Below are positions 20,102 to 27,145 of a stretch of 64,000 bases of DNA, piece by piece. The stretch's first letter is position 1. Each line of letters opens with the position of its first letter. Origin of the DNA: Planctomycetota bacterium (GTDB taxonomy: Bacteria; Planctomycetota; B15-G4). The stretch lies in NCBI GenBank assembly GCA_029259715.1, contig JAJDEP010000003.1, positions 365,370 through 429,369 on the forward strand, read 5' to 3'. A program made the position numbers and the translations under genes. A model generated the notes under the pieces. That model was given only the letters and a program-made list of their open reading frames with translations. It did not search any database and was not told the DNA's origin.

Positions 20102-21370
20102 ATGGCAGGCGGAGGGAACGCCGGGGACACGTCGACGGGCCCAGCGCCCGGCCGCTGGTTGGCCGGCTTCGGACCGGGGCTGCTCGTCGCCGCCACCGGC
20201 GTGGGCGCCGGCGACCTGCTCACCGCGGGGCTGGCTGGCTCCGAGCTCGGCATGGTCATCCTGTGGGTGCCGCTGCTGGGCGCCGCGCTCAAGTGGGTGC
20301 TCAACGAGGGCCTGGCCCGCTGGCAGCTCGCCACCGGCACCACGCTCATGCAAGGCTGGGACGCTCACCTCGGCCGCCCCTTCCGCTGGTTCTTCGGCGC
20401 CTACCTCGTGCTGTGGGCCTTCGTGGTGGGCGGCGCGCTGATCTCGGCCTGCGGCGTGGCGGGCAGCGCCCTGATTCCCCTCGGTGACGACGAGACCGGC
20501 CGCATCGTGTGGGGCGTGGTGCACAGCGTGATCGGATTGCTGCTCGTGCGGCGCGGCGGCTTCGCCCGCTTCGAGACGATCATGTCGGTCTCGGTCGCGC
20601 TGCTCTTCCTCACCGTCACCGCCACCGCCATCGTGTTGCTGGTCGCCGGTCCCTCGGCCGACACGGCACCGACCCTCGCCGGCCTGGTCTCGCCGTCCTT
20701 TCCGGAAACAGCGAACGCGCGGGCCTGGCTGCTCGGCGTCCTCGGCGGCGTGGGCGGCACCGTCACCCTGCTCAGCTACGGCTACTGGATCCGCGAGCAC
20801 GGGCGCACCGACCCGACCGGACTCGCGACGTGCCGCCGCGACCTCGCCGTGTGCTACGCGCTGACCGGGTTCTTCGGCGCCGCCATGATCGTGATCGGCT
20901 CGCAGGTCACGCTCACCGGATCGGGCAGCCGCGTGGCCCTCGAGTTGGGCGACCGCCTGGGCGAGATCGTCGGCCCCGCCGGCCGCATGGTGTTCCTGCT
21001 GGGCTTCTGGGCCGCCGTGTTCTCGAGCCTCGTGGGTGTGTGGCAGGGCGTGCCCTACCTCTTCGCCGACTTCTTTACGCGGGGACAGGCCGCGCGCACC
21101 GCTTCACCCGTCTATCGACGCGTGCAGATCGCCCTGGCGCTGGTCCCGCTGCCCCTGCTGGCCGGGACGGTGCGGGCGGTGCAGCTCACCTACACCGTCC
21201 TCGGCGCGCTGTTCATGCCGCTGCTCGCCGCCACGCTGCTCGTGCTCAACAACCGTCGCCGCCTGGTCGGACCGCAGCGCAACGGCCTCGTCGTGAACGC
21301 CCTGCTCGTCTTCACCCTCGCGCTCTTTGCGGTCATCGGCTGGGACCAGCTCCTCGACAGCCTGGGTTGA
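20102..21370 (+). CDS. Divergent Nramp-family transporter
   Basis: This 422-residue protein has about eleven membrane segments and starts with the Nramp-like GPGLLVAAT. In classical Nramp metal transporters helix 1 carries Asp-Pro-Gly-Asn and helix 6 carries Met-Pro-His. Here the aligned positions read Gly-Ala-Gly-Asp (residues 35-38) and Thr-Leu-Leu (in GGTVTLLSYGYW). It therefore lacks the usual transition-metal ligands and may move another ion or solute. It is divergent from the sulfatase-fold gene. The choice of the ATG at 20102 follows from the family N-terminus. Confidence 0.75.
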   Translation: MAGGGNAGDTSTGPAPGRWLAGFGPGLLVAATGVGAGDLLTAGLAGSELGMVILWVPLLGAALKWVLNEGLARWQLATGTTLMQGWDAHLGRPFRWFFGAYLVLWAFVVGGALISACGVAGSALIPLGDDETGRIVWGVVHSVIGLLLVRRGGFARFETIMSVSVALLFLTVTATAIVLLVAGPSADTAPTLAGLVSPSFPETANARAWLLGVLGGVGGTVTLLSYGYWIREHGRTDPTGLATCRRDLAVCYALTGFFGAAMIVIGSQVTLTGSGSRVALELGDRLGEIVGPAGRMVFLLGFWAAVFSSLVGVWQGVPYLFADFFTRGQAARTASPVYRRVQIALALVPLPLLAGTVRAVQLTYTVLGALFMPLLAATLLVLNNRRRLVGPQRNGLVVNALLVFTLALFAVIGWDQLLDSLG

Positions 21371-21387
21371 CGAGCTCCGCTGCTCGT

Positions 21388-21419
21388 CGGCACCGCTTCG
21401 GATCGGCACCACTTCGGAT
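21388..21419. repeat. Tandem 16-base repeat, two copies
   Basis: The unit CGGCACCGCTTCGGAT occurs twice in a row with one mismatch, between the stops of two convergent genes. No function is evident. Confidence 0.6.
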
Positions 21420-21453
21420 CGGGTCGCGCAGGACACGCGGCCGCCCGTGCGCG

Positions 21454-22290
21454 TCAGAGAGCCTCGACGAGGCGCGCCAATCGGGGCAGGGCCTGCACGA
21501 GCCGCACGCCGTGCCAGCTCGCCAGCTCGCCGTCGATGGGCCGGGCCCGATCCGCCAGCGTCCCCAGCTCGGCCGCATGCTCTGGGGTGAAGGCGTAGGG
21601 TTCCGTCGAGAGCCAGACCACGTCGGGAGCGGCGGCCCGCAGCTCGTCGAGGGTCACCTCGGGATACCGCGAAGCCGGGTCGTCCCCGCCGGGCACGACG
21701 TTCTCGAATCCGTACTCGGCCAACAGGGCGCTGACGTAGGTGTCGCGACCGGCCGCTATCCAGGGCCGCCGCCAGACGAGATAGGCGCAACGACGCGTCG
21801 GCCACGTCCGGGCCCGCACCGCCACGCACTCCTCCTCGATGGCGGTGGCGATGCTCTCCCCCGCGCCGACGGCCCCCACCAGGCGGCCGGTGCGCCGCAC
21901 CTCGTCCACGGCCCCCGCGACGTCCCGGGGGTAGGCCACCGCGACCGGCGCGATCTCCGACAGGGCCGGCCACTGCTCCGGACGGTTCTCCTCCGCGTTG
22001 GCGAGGATCAGGTCGGGGCGCCTCGCGGCGATGGCCTGCAGATCGGGGTCCTTCGTGCCACCCACCACCGGGATGTCGTCGACCCAGGGCCGGGGATGGA
22101 CGCAGTAGCGGGTGCGTCCCACGACGCGGTTGCCGACCCCGAGGGCCGCCAGGGTCTCGGTGGTCGACGGCACCAGGGAGACCACCCGACGGGCCGGGCG
22201 AGACAGGTGTAACGTCCGGCCGGTCCCGTCGACTTCGTCGATGGCGTCCTCCGGGCCGCCCCGGCCGCTAGGATCAGGAGCACTCGTCAT
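21454..22290 (-). CDS. Helical-backbone metal receptor (BtuF-like) without signal peptide
   Basis: The 278-residue protein has the cluster A-2/BtuF pattern: RRVVSLVPSTTETLAALG near residue 35, a central helix, and YCVHPRPW and DLILANAEENR segments. BtuF-type proteins bind cobalamin or iron chelates in the periplasm for an ABC importer. No signal peptide or lipobox is present and no btuC or btuD gene is near, so it may act in the cytoplasm. ATG at 22290 and GTG at 22299 are both possible starts. The ATG overlaps the ATG of the divergent esterase gene in the palindrome CATG. Confidence 0.75.
   Translation of the reverse strand: MTSAPDPSGRGGPEDAIDEVDGTGRTLHLSRPARRVVSLVPSTTETLAALGVGNRVVGRTRYCVHPRPWVDDIPVVGGTKDPDLQAIAARRPDLILANAEENRPEQWPALSEIAPVAVAYPRDVAGAVDEVRRTGRLVGAVGAGESIATAIEEECVAVRARTWPTRRCAYLVWRRPWIAAGRDTYVSALLAEYGFENVVPGGDDPASRYPEVTLDELRAAAPDVVWLSTEPYAFTPEHAAELGTLADRARPIDGELASWHGVRLVQALPRLARLVEAL
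22269..22274 (+). promoter_or_regulatory. TAGGAT -10-like box before the esterase gene
   Basis: TAGGAT ends 14 bases before the ATG at 22289. AGGAG at 22276-22280 lies between, so here a short leader with a Shine-Dalgarno sequence is possible. Confidence 0.35.
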
Positions 22291-23068
22291 GCCGCTCACG
22301 ATGCCCGATCACCGCCCCCCATGCCCAGCCGGCGCCGGGCCGACGTCCGGACCGCCGATCGGATTCTTGCGGCTCGCTGCTCGGCTGACCGGGGCGGGAC
22401 GGCTCAGGGCCGGGCTGCTCGGGTGCGGGTTGCTCAGGTGCGGGCTCATCGGGTTTGGGCTGCTGGCCACACTCGGCGGCTGCGGCGCCTCGGGGCCGGA
22501 CGAACCGGGGGGCCCGGTGCGGCTCGCCGTCCTTGGGGACAGCATCACGGCGGGGTTCGGTCTCCCGCGGGACCAGGCCTTCCCGGCCCGGGTGCAGCAC
22601 CAACTCACCGCACAGGGCTGGATCATCGAGGTCGTCAACGCCGGGCGCTCGGGCGACACCATGGCCGACGGGCTGACCCGCCTGCAGCGCGTCATCGACG
22701 GGGCGCCCGATGTGGTCGTCGTGGCCCTCGGCGGAAACGACGGCATGCGCGGGCGTCCCCCCGCCGACATCGAGGACGATCTCGACCGCATCGTCACCCG
22801 GCTCACCGAGCGCGGCATCGACGTGGGCATCGTCGGCGTGAACCACCCCGCCTTGGTTCGTCGCAACGGCTACGACGACTTCCCCGGCCTCTTCCGACGC
22901 GTCGCCGAGCGACACGGCGTGCCCCTGCTCGACGACATGTTGCACGGCGTGGTCGGCGATCCGAGCGCCATGCGCGACTTGGTCCATCCCAATGCCGTCG
23001 GGCAGCAACGCATCGCCGACCGCGTGGCGAGATGGCTCCTCGAGCACGATCTGCTGCGCGCGGACTGA
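22289..23068 (+). CDS. GDSL/SGNH esterase lipoprotein (TesA/arylesterase type)
   Basis: The 259-residue product has a signal ending in a lipobox (TLGGC) and a hydrolase domain with block I VLGDSITAGFG (catalytic Ser), block III GGNDGMRG and block V DLVHPNAVG (Asp and His). Length and motifs match the TesA/arylesterase group, which cleaves short acyl or aryl esters at the cell surface or in the periplasm. The hydrophobic part of the signal is made of a 15-base tandem repeat (Gly-Leu-Leu-x-Cys units). AGGAG at 22276-22280 supports the ATG at 22289. An ATG at 22301 is an alternative. Confidence 0.85.
   Translation: MPLTMPDHRPPCPAGAGPTSGPPIGFLRLAARLTGAGRLRAGLLGCGLLRCGLIGFGLLATLGGCGASGPDEPGGPVRLAVLGDSITAGFGLPRDQAFPARVQHQLTAQGWIIEVVNAGRSGDTMADGLTRLQRVIDGAPDVVVVALGGNDGMRGRPPADIEDDLDRIVTRLTERGIDVGIVGVNHPALVRRNGYDDFPGLFRRVAERHGVPLLDDMLHGVVGDPSAMRDLVHPNAVGQQRIADRVARWLLEHDLLRAD
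22412..22456 (+). repeat. 15-base tandem repeat inside a signal peptide
   Basis: Three degenerate copies of GGGCTGCTCGGGTGC follow one another and a partial fourth begins at 22457. They encode GLLGC, GLLRC, GLIGF and then GLLAT of the esterase signal peptide. Confidence 0.6.
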
Positions 23069-23070
23069 CC

Positions 23071-23084
23071 GGCGCGGACGCGCC
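23071..23084. terminator. Short hairpin between convergent genes
   Basis: GGCGC pairs with GCGCC around a four-base loop between the stops of the esterase and YfhO genes. Stem and loop are short and no T run is present. Confidence 0.25.
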
Positions 23085-23091
23085 CCGGCGC

Positions 23092-25800
23092 TCAGCTCGA
23101 GGCCGGCTCGCTCGAGGCCGGCTCGCTGGAGGCAGGCTCGCTCGGGGCGGGCTGGCTCGGGGGCGCCGCCTTCGGCCGGGCCTTGGCCTTGGGCTCCCGG
23201 CCCTGTGGCCAGAGCAGGAGCAGCAGGGCGATCACGCCCACGCCCATGGCACCCCAGGCGGCCTTGCCCATCAGCGTCGCTTCGAAGCGCAGCACCACGG
23301 ACGTCTCGTCCGTCTCCCACACGGCCAGGGCCATGACCGCGTGGTCGGCGGTCCACACCGGGACGGCCACGCCTCCCACCTGGGCGCGCCAACCCGCATG
23401 CCAGGTCTCGGTGAACACCAGCAAGGCCGGCTCCCCCGGCCCCAGGGCCAACTCCACCCGCCCCGGCTCGTAGGCCACCAGTTCGAGCTGACGTTCCCCT
23501 CCCGGCGCGCCCTCGTCGACGGCCGGCTCCCCGGCCTCGGAGCGACGCGCGTCCTCGGCCCGGCGATCCTCCCAGAACGAGGGCGGCGGCTGGGGCAGCT
23601 CATCCGTCTCGAGCAGGACACTCCGGCGCGGTCCGAAGTCCGGGCGCGAGAGCAGGTCGAGCCGCTCCTCCGGGTCGATCACCAGCAGCGCGGCGTCCAT
23701 GTCGGTGAGGAAGACCCGCGGCAGGGCCTCATGGTTCTCGAGGATGCGCACGGGACCCACCCGGGCGTGCTCGGTGAAGCCCGAGGGCGTGTCCTCGCGG
23801 TCGGTGAGCACGGCGCGCACGCCCAGCAGGTCCACCGCCGGAAGCTCCAGCACCCCGGGGTGGGTGAACCCGGCGATGGCTGAGCCCGAGGCATACAGGT
23901 CCGGGTCGAGGGCGCGCAGCAATTCGATCACCCGCCGCGGCGCCATGGGCGCGTAGCACTGCAGGTCGTGCAACCCGAACATCGACGCCATGTTGGGTCG
24001 CAACCAATGGGGCTCGGCGCCGAGCCGGGCGACGCGCGGGGGCGCATCACCCTCTGCCGCCAGGACCCGCGCCTCCTTGGCCACTTCGGGCACCAGGAAG
24101 GGCCCCGGGGACGAGGCGTCCGTGGTCACCGACGGGATCGGAGCCGCCCGCAGCAGCGGCCACGACACGGCCACCAGCTCGACGGACAACCCGATGGCCA
24201 GCAGCAACGGCAGACGCTGGGCCAGCGTGCGCCAGCCGGACTGGCTGTGCTCCCGCTTGGGACGGAAGACCACGATGGCGAAGATGCCGATGGCCAGCGC
24301 GATGTAGCCGCTGCGCCGGGCCGCGTCCGCCGCCATCGTGAAGTGCTCGCGGGGCACCAGGGCGAACACCGTCTCGAGGGTGGCGTCGGCGGGCGCGAGA
24401 TCCAGCTCCAGCAGTTGGGCGGCCCAGGCATCGAGGTCCCAGCTCTCCTCGTACTTGGGCAGATCGACGTGATGCAACGCCACGACCACCGTCAACACGA
24501 CGGCGACGATCCACGCCGTCACCGTCACCCGCAGCTTGCGCCCGCGCACCAGGTCGAGCCCCCCGGCCGCCAGCACGGCCAGGGCGAAGCTCGTGAAGGC
24601 CAGCAACCGCTTGGGGCTGCCGAAGCGCAGCACGGGGAACACGTCCGCCGCCGTCCTCAGCAGGCCCGGCACGAGCAGCAGCACCAAGGTCGTGCCGAAC
24701 ACCGCGATCCAGAAGCGCATGCGCCAGGTGCGGCCGTACAGGATCGTGAGCAACGCCAGCAGCAACCCCATCGCGCCCACGGACATGGACGTCTCGGCGC
24801 GATTGCCCGACACGGCGATGAGGGCCTGGTCGATGTCGCGCATGGCCAGCGGGTGGTAGCCGGCGAAGTCGACGGTGGCGTAGCGATCGGGCACCAGCAT
24901 GTGCCACAGGTGCGGCCACTCGAGGCCTTGGGTCGCGATGTCCTCAGCCGTGGTCGACGAGCGGTTCGACTCGGTCTGCATGTACTCGAGGGTGGGCAGC
25001 AGCTGGGGCAGGGCCAGGCCGATGCCGAGCGCCAGGGTCAAGCCCGAGGCCAGCAGCGGCTTGAGCACGGCCTCGCCCTCAACGCGGTGCATCACGGCGC
25101 GCACGAGCTCGAGCAGCGTGGCGATCACCAAGACCCACAGTGAGATCTGCGGAAATCCCGCCAGGAACGAGAAGGCCAGGGCCACGGCGGCGGCGATGCG
25201 CGGCGCCCAACGGTTGTGGCGCGCCCCCCGCTCGAGTCCCCACAGCACCCAGGGCAGCCAGACCAGGGCCCCCACAGTGGGGAAGGCGTGCAGACGCGCG
25301 GTGACCCAGGCCGACCCGGCGAAGGCCGCGGCCCCGACGAAGCAGGCCATGGGCGTGCGGTCGATGGAGCGCAGGTACGCCAACATGCCCCAGCCTGCGA
25401 CCAGCAGGTGCACGAGGGCGATGACGGCCAGCCCCCGCAGTCCCAGCACCACCGCGATCCACGTCGGCGGATAGAAGACCCCGTAGTGGACCTGGTCGAT
25501 GTGCGGCACGCCCAGGGCCTGGCTCGGGTCCCACAGGGGCAGCTGCCCGCGCTCGGCCGCGGCATGGGTGGTGGCCAGCCCCGGGACGAACAGGTGCAGC
25601 ACGTCCGACATGGTGAAGTTGGGCGACGGGTGCGGCCTCAGGCGGCCCGCGCTGTCGTCCTCGGCCTGCCAGGTGGGGAAATCACCGGGGGTCAGCGGCA
25701 GCAGGACACGGCCCGGCAGGAAGGCCTCGGCCGTCATGGCCAGCGCCAGGGCGAGCACCGCCAGGGCGGCCGGCAGGATCGGTCCCCGCGACAAGTTCAT
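23092..25800 (-). CDS. YfhO-family multi-pass membrane protein
   Basis: This 902-residue protein has a first membrane helix, then a periplasmic loop with NFTMSDVLHLFVPG and GQLPLWDPSQALGVP, the mark of YfhO proteins, followed by about twelve further helices and a soluble C-terminal beta domain of about 250 residues with a last helix. YfhO of Gram-positives helps put sugars on lipoteichoic acids. The role in planctomycetes is unknown but likely concerns envelope glycans. The C-terminus is a pentapeptide repeat PASSE from a 15-base tandem repeat. The ATG at 25800 follows GGGGAG almost directly. Confidence 0.8.
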   Translation of the reverse strand: MNLSRGPILPAALAVLALALAMTAEAFLPGRVLLPLTPGDFPTWQAEDDSAGRLRPHPSPNFTMSDVLHLFVPGLATTHAAAERGQLPLWDPSQALGVPHIDQVHYGVFYPPTWIAVVLGLRGLAVIALVHLLVAGWGMLAYLRSIDRTPMACFVGAAAFAGSAWVTARLHAFPTVGALVWLPWVLWGLERGARHNRWAPRIAAAVALAFSFLAGFPQISLWVLVIATLLELVRAVMHRVEGEAVLKPLLASGLTLALGIGLALPQLLPTLEYMQTESNRSSTTAEDIATQGLEWPHLWHMLVPDRYATVDFAGYHPLAMRDIDQALIAVSGNRAETSMSVGAMGLLLALLTILYGRTWRMRFWIAVFGTTLVLLLVPGLLRTAADVFPVLRFGSPKRLLAFTSFALAVLAAGGLDLVRGRKLRVTVTAWIVAVVLTVVVALHHVDLPKYEESWDLDAWAAQLLELDLAPADATLETVFALVPREHFTMAADAARRSGYIALAIGIFAIVVFRPKREHSQSGWRTLAQRLPLLLAIGLSVELVAVSWPLLRAAPIPSVTTDASSPGPFLVPEVAKEARVLAAEGDAPPRVARLGAEPHWLRPNMASMFGLHDLQCYAPMAPRRVIELLRALDPDLYASGSAIAGFTHPGVLELPAVDLLGVRAVLTDREDTPSGFTEHARVGPVRILENHEALPRVFLTDMDAALLVIDPEERLDLLSRPDFGPRRSVLLETDELPQPPPSFWEDRRAEDARRSEAGEPAVDEGAPGGERQLELVAYEPGRVELALGPGEPALLVFTETWHAGWRAQVGGVAVPVWTADHAVMALAVWETDETSVVLRFEATLMGKAAWGAMGVGVIALLLLLWPQGREPKAKARPKAAPPSQPAPSEPASSEPASSEPASS
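23095..23154 (-). repeat. 15-base tandem repeat encoding PASSE units
   Basis: Four copies of the 15-base unit GCTCGAGGCCGGCTC (plus-strand reading) sit directly before the YfhO stop codon. The first two copies are identical and the other two differ by a few bases. They give the repeated Pro-Ala-Ser-Ser-Glu tail. Confidence 0.75.
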
Positions 25801-25930
25801 CTCTCCCCGCTCAGATGGTCGATGCTCACGTTATCTTCCCGGGAGGTCACGTTCCTCCCGCAATCCGGCGGCGGGGACGATCGGACCCCGGCGCCCCCTT
25901 TCCTCACGGCCTCGAGAACCCACACCGCCC

Positions 25931-26710
25931 ATGGAAGATGCGGTCTACCAGGAGTTCCTCGAACTCGAAAAGGACCACTGGTGGTTCCAGGGGCGCCGCG
26001 CGATCTTCGTCTCGCTGCTCGATCGCTACGTGGGCCGCGACCCCGGGGGTGAGCGTCTGCTGATGGACCTCGGCTGCGGCGTGGGCGGCATGATCGGGCC
26101 CATGGCCGAATACGGCCGGGTGGTCGGCACCGACATCACGCTCACCGGGCTGCAGCACTGCGCCGACCGCGGCTTCGACAAGCTGGTGGCCTCCACCGGC
26201 CACGAAGGCTGCTTCCGCGACGAGAGCCTCGACTGCATCACGGCGTTCGATGCCCTCGAGCACATCGAGGACGACGTGGGCGCCCTGCGCGACATCTATC
26301 GCAGCCTCAAGCCCGGCGGCATCCTCGTCGCCTCGGGCCCGGCCTACATGTTCCTGTATGCCCAGCAGGACGTGTCCACGCACCACGTGCGTCGTTACAC
26401 CCGTGGCGAGATCACCGAGAAGGCGCGGCGCGTGGGCTTCGAGGTGCTGAAGTCCAGCTACATCAACTTCATCCTGTTCCCGGCGATCCTGCCCGCGGTG
26501 CTCGGCATCAAGGCGCTGCAGGCGCTCAAGCACGACGAGGGCGCGAGCAACGGGAGCAGCGACGGGGGCGGCAGCAACGTGGGCATCCCGATCCCCGCCT
26601 TCGTCAATGCGACGCTCAGCGCGATCTTCCGCAGCGAGGCCAGGCTGCTGAACTGGTTCAGCGCGCCGGTCGGCCACTCCCTGGTGATGGTGGCCCGCAA
26701 GCCTGCCTGA
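25931..26710 (+). CDS. Class I SAM-dependent methyltransferase
   Basis: The 259-residue product has motif I LMDLGCGVGGM near residue 45, an acidic end of strand 2 (VGTDIT), ITAFDALEHIEDD and the LKPGGILV post-motif loop. These are features of small-molecule methyltransferases of the Methyltransf_11/23 group. The N-terminal EKDHWWFQGRR is common in methyltransferases near glycan genes. A hydrophobic stretch of about 20 residues near 185 could touch the membrane. The target is unknown. The ATG at 25931 follows a 130-base gap from the divergent YfhO gene. Confidence 0.8.
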   Translation: MEDAVYQEFLELEKDHWWFQGRRAIFVSLLDRYVGRDPGGERLLMDLGCGVGGMIGPMAEYGRVVGTDITLTGLQHCADRGFDKLVASTGHEGCFRDESLDCITAFDALEHIEDDVGALRDIYRSLKPGGILVASGPAYMFLYAQQDVSTHHVRRYTRGEITEKARRVGFEVLKSSYINFILFPAILPAVLGIKALQALKHDEGASNGSSDGGGSNVGIPIPAFVNATLSAIFRSEARLLNWFSAPVGHSLVMVARKPA

Positions 26711-26733
26711 CCCGATCGGGGGCCCGGGCTCAG
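26707..26733. terminator. Hairpin spanning two convergent stop codons
   Basis: CTGACCCG pairs with CGGG-C-TCAG with one bulged base. The stem includes the stop codons of the methyltransferase and of the LysW-like gene. No T run. Confidence 0.3.
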
Positions 26734-26930
26734 TCCCAGGGGTCGTCGTCGCCGTCCGGGTCAGCATCGTCGTCGTCGTCGACGACGGCCATGTCGATGG
26801 CCTCGAACGCCAGCGGGTCGAGACACGACACCTCGTACTCGGCGCCGCACTCGAGGCACTCGAGGATCTGCCCCTCCTCGATGTCGGGGTCGATCTCGTT
26901 TTCGGACTTGCAGCTCAAGCAATCCCACAT
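26730..26930 (-). CDS. LysW-like zinc-ribbon protein
   Basis: This 66-residue protein has Cys4-x2-Cys7 and Cys25-x2-Cys28, then GAEYEVSCLDPLAFE, which closely follows the LysW carrier protein (CGAELEVVGLDPL). LysW carries amino-adipate or glutamate on its C-terminal Glu during lysine or arginine synthesis. Here the acidic tail ends in Asp-Asp-Pro-Trp-Asp instead of Glu-Asp-Trp-Gly-Glu, and no lysX, lysZ or other lys genes are near, so it may carry something else or only bind zinc. GAGGAGAGG before the ATG is a good Shine-Dalgarno sequence. Confidence 0.75.
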   Translation of the reverse strand: MWDCLSCKSENEIDPDIEEGQILECLECGAEYEVSCLDPLAFEAIDMAVVDDDDDADPDGDDDPWD

Positions 26931-27067
26931 TGCGCCTCTCCTCGGGCGTCGCCGTTTCGGGACCGGCCCCCACCACTCTGATCGGGGACCCGGACTGCTG
27001 CCGACACACCACCACCGATCCGGCCCCGTGTCAACGGCCTGAATCGGCCTTCCTCGCGAGCCTGTGA

Positions 27068-27073
27068 TATCTT
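27068..27073 (+). promoter_or_regulatory. Possible extended -10 for the B12/radical SAM gene
   Basis: TGA-TATCTT has the TGn extension. It would start a leader of about 65 bases before the ATG at 27146. Confidence 0.3.
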
Positions 27074-27081
27074 CTGGGGAT

Positions 27082-27113
27082 TCACCCGGCGCCCCGCCTC
27101 CCGAACCGGGTGA
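27082..27113 (+). other. Inverted repeat in the leader of the radical SAM gene
   Basis: TCACCCGG at 27082-27089 and CCGGGTGA at 27106-27113 are perfect 8-base arms with a 16-base spacer. It lies in the putative 5' leader. It could be an operator or an RNA hairpin. It has no resemblance to a cobalamin riboswitch. Confidence 0.4.
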
Positions 27114-27145
27114 CGCCTCCGCAGCGCCCCCCCGGACCTCCCCCG

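Noticed and set aside
21454..22290. Cobalamin riboswitch near the BtuF-like or B12 radical SAM genes
   Set aside because: The short intergenic regions show no B12-box-like sequence or room for a riboswitch of about 200 bases.
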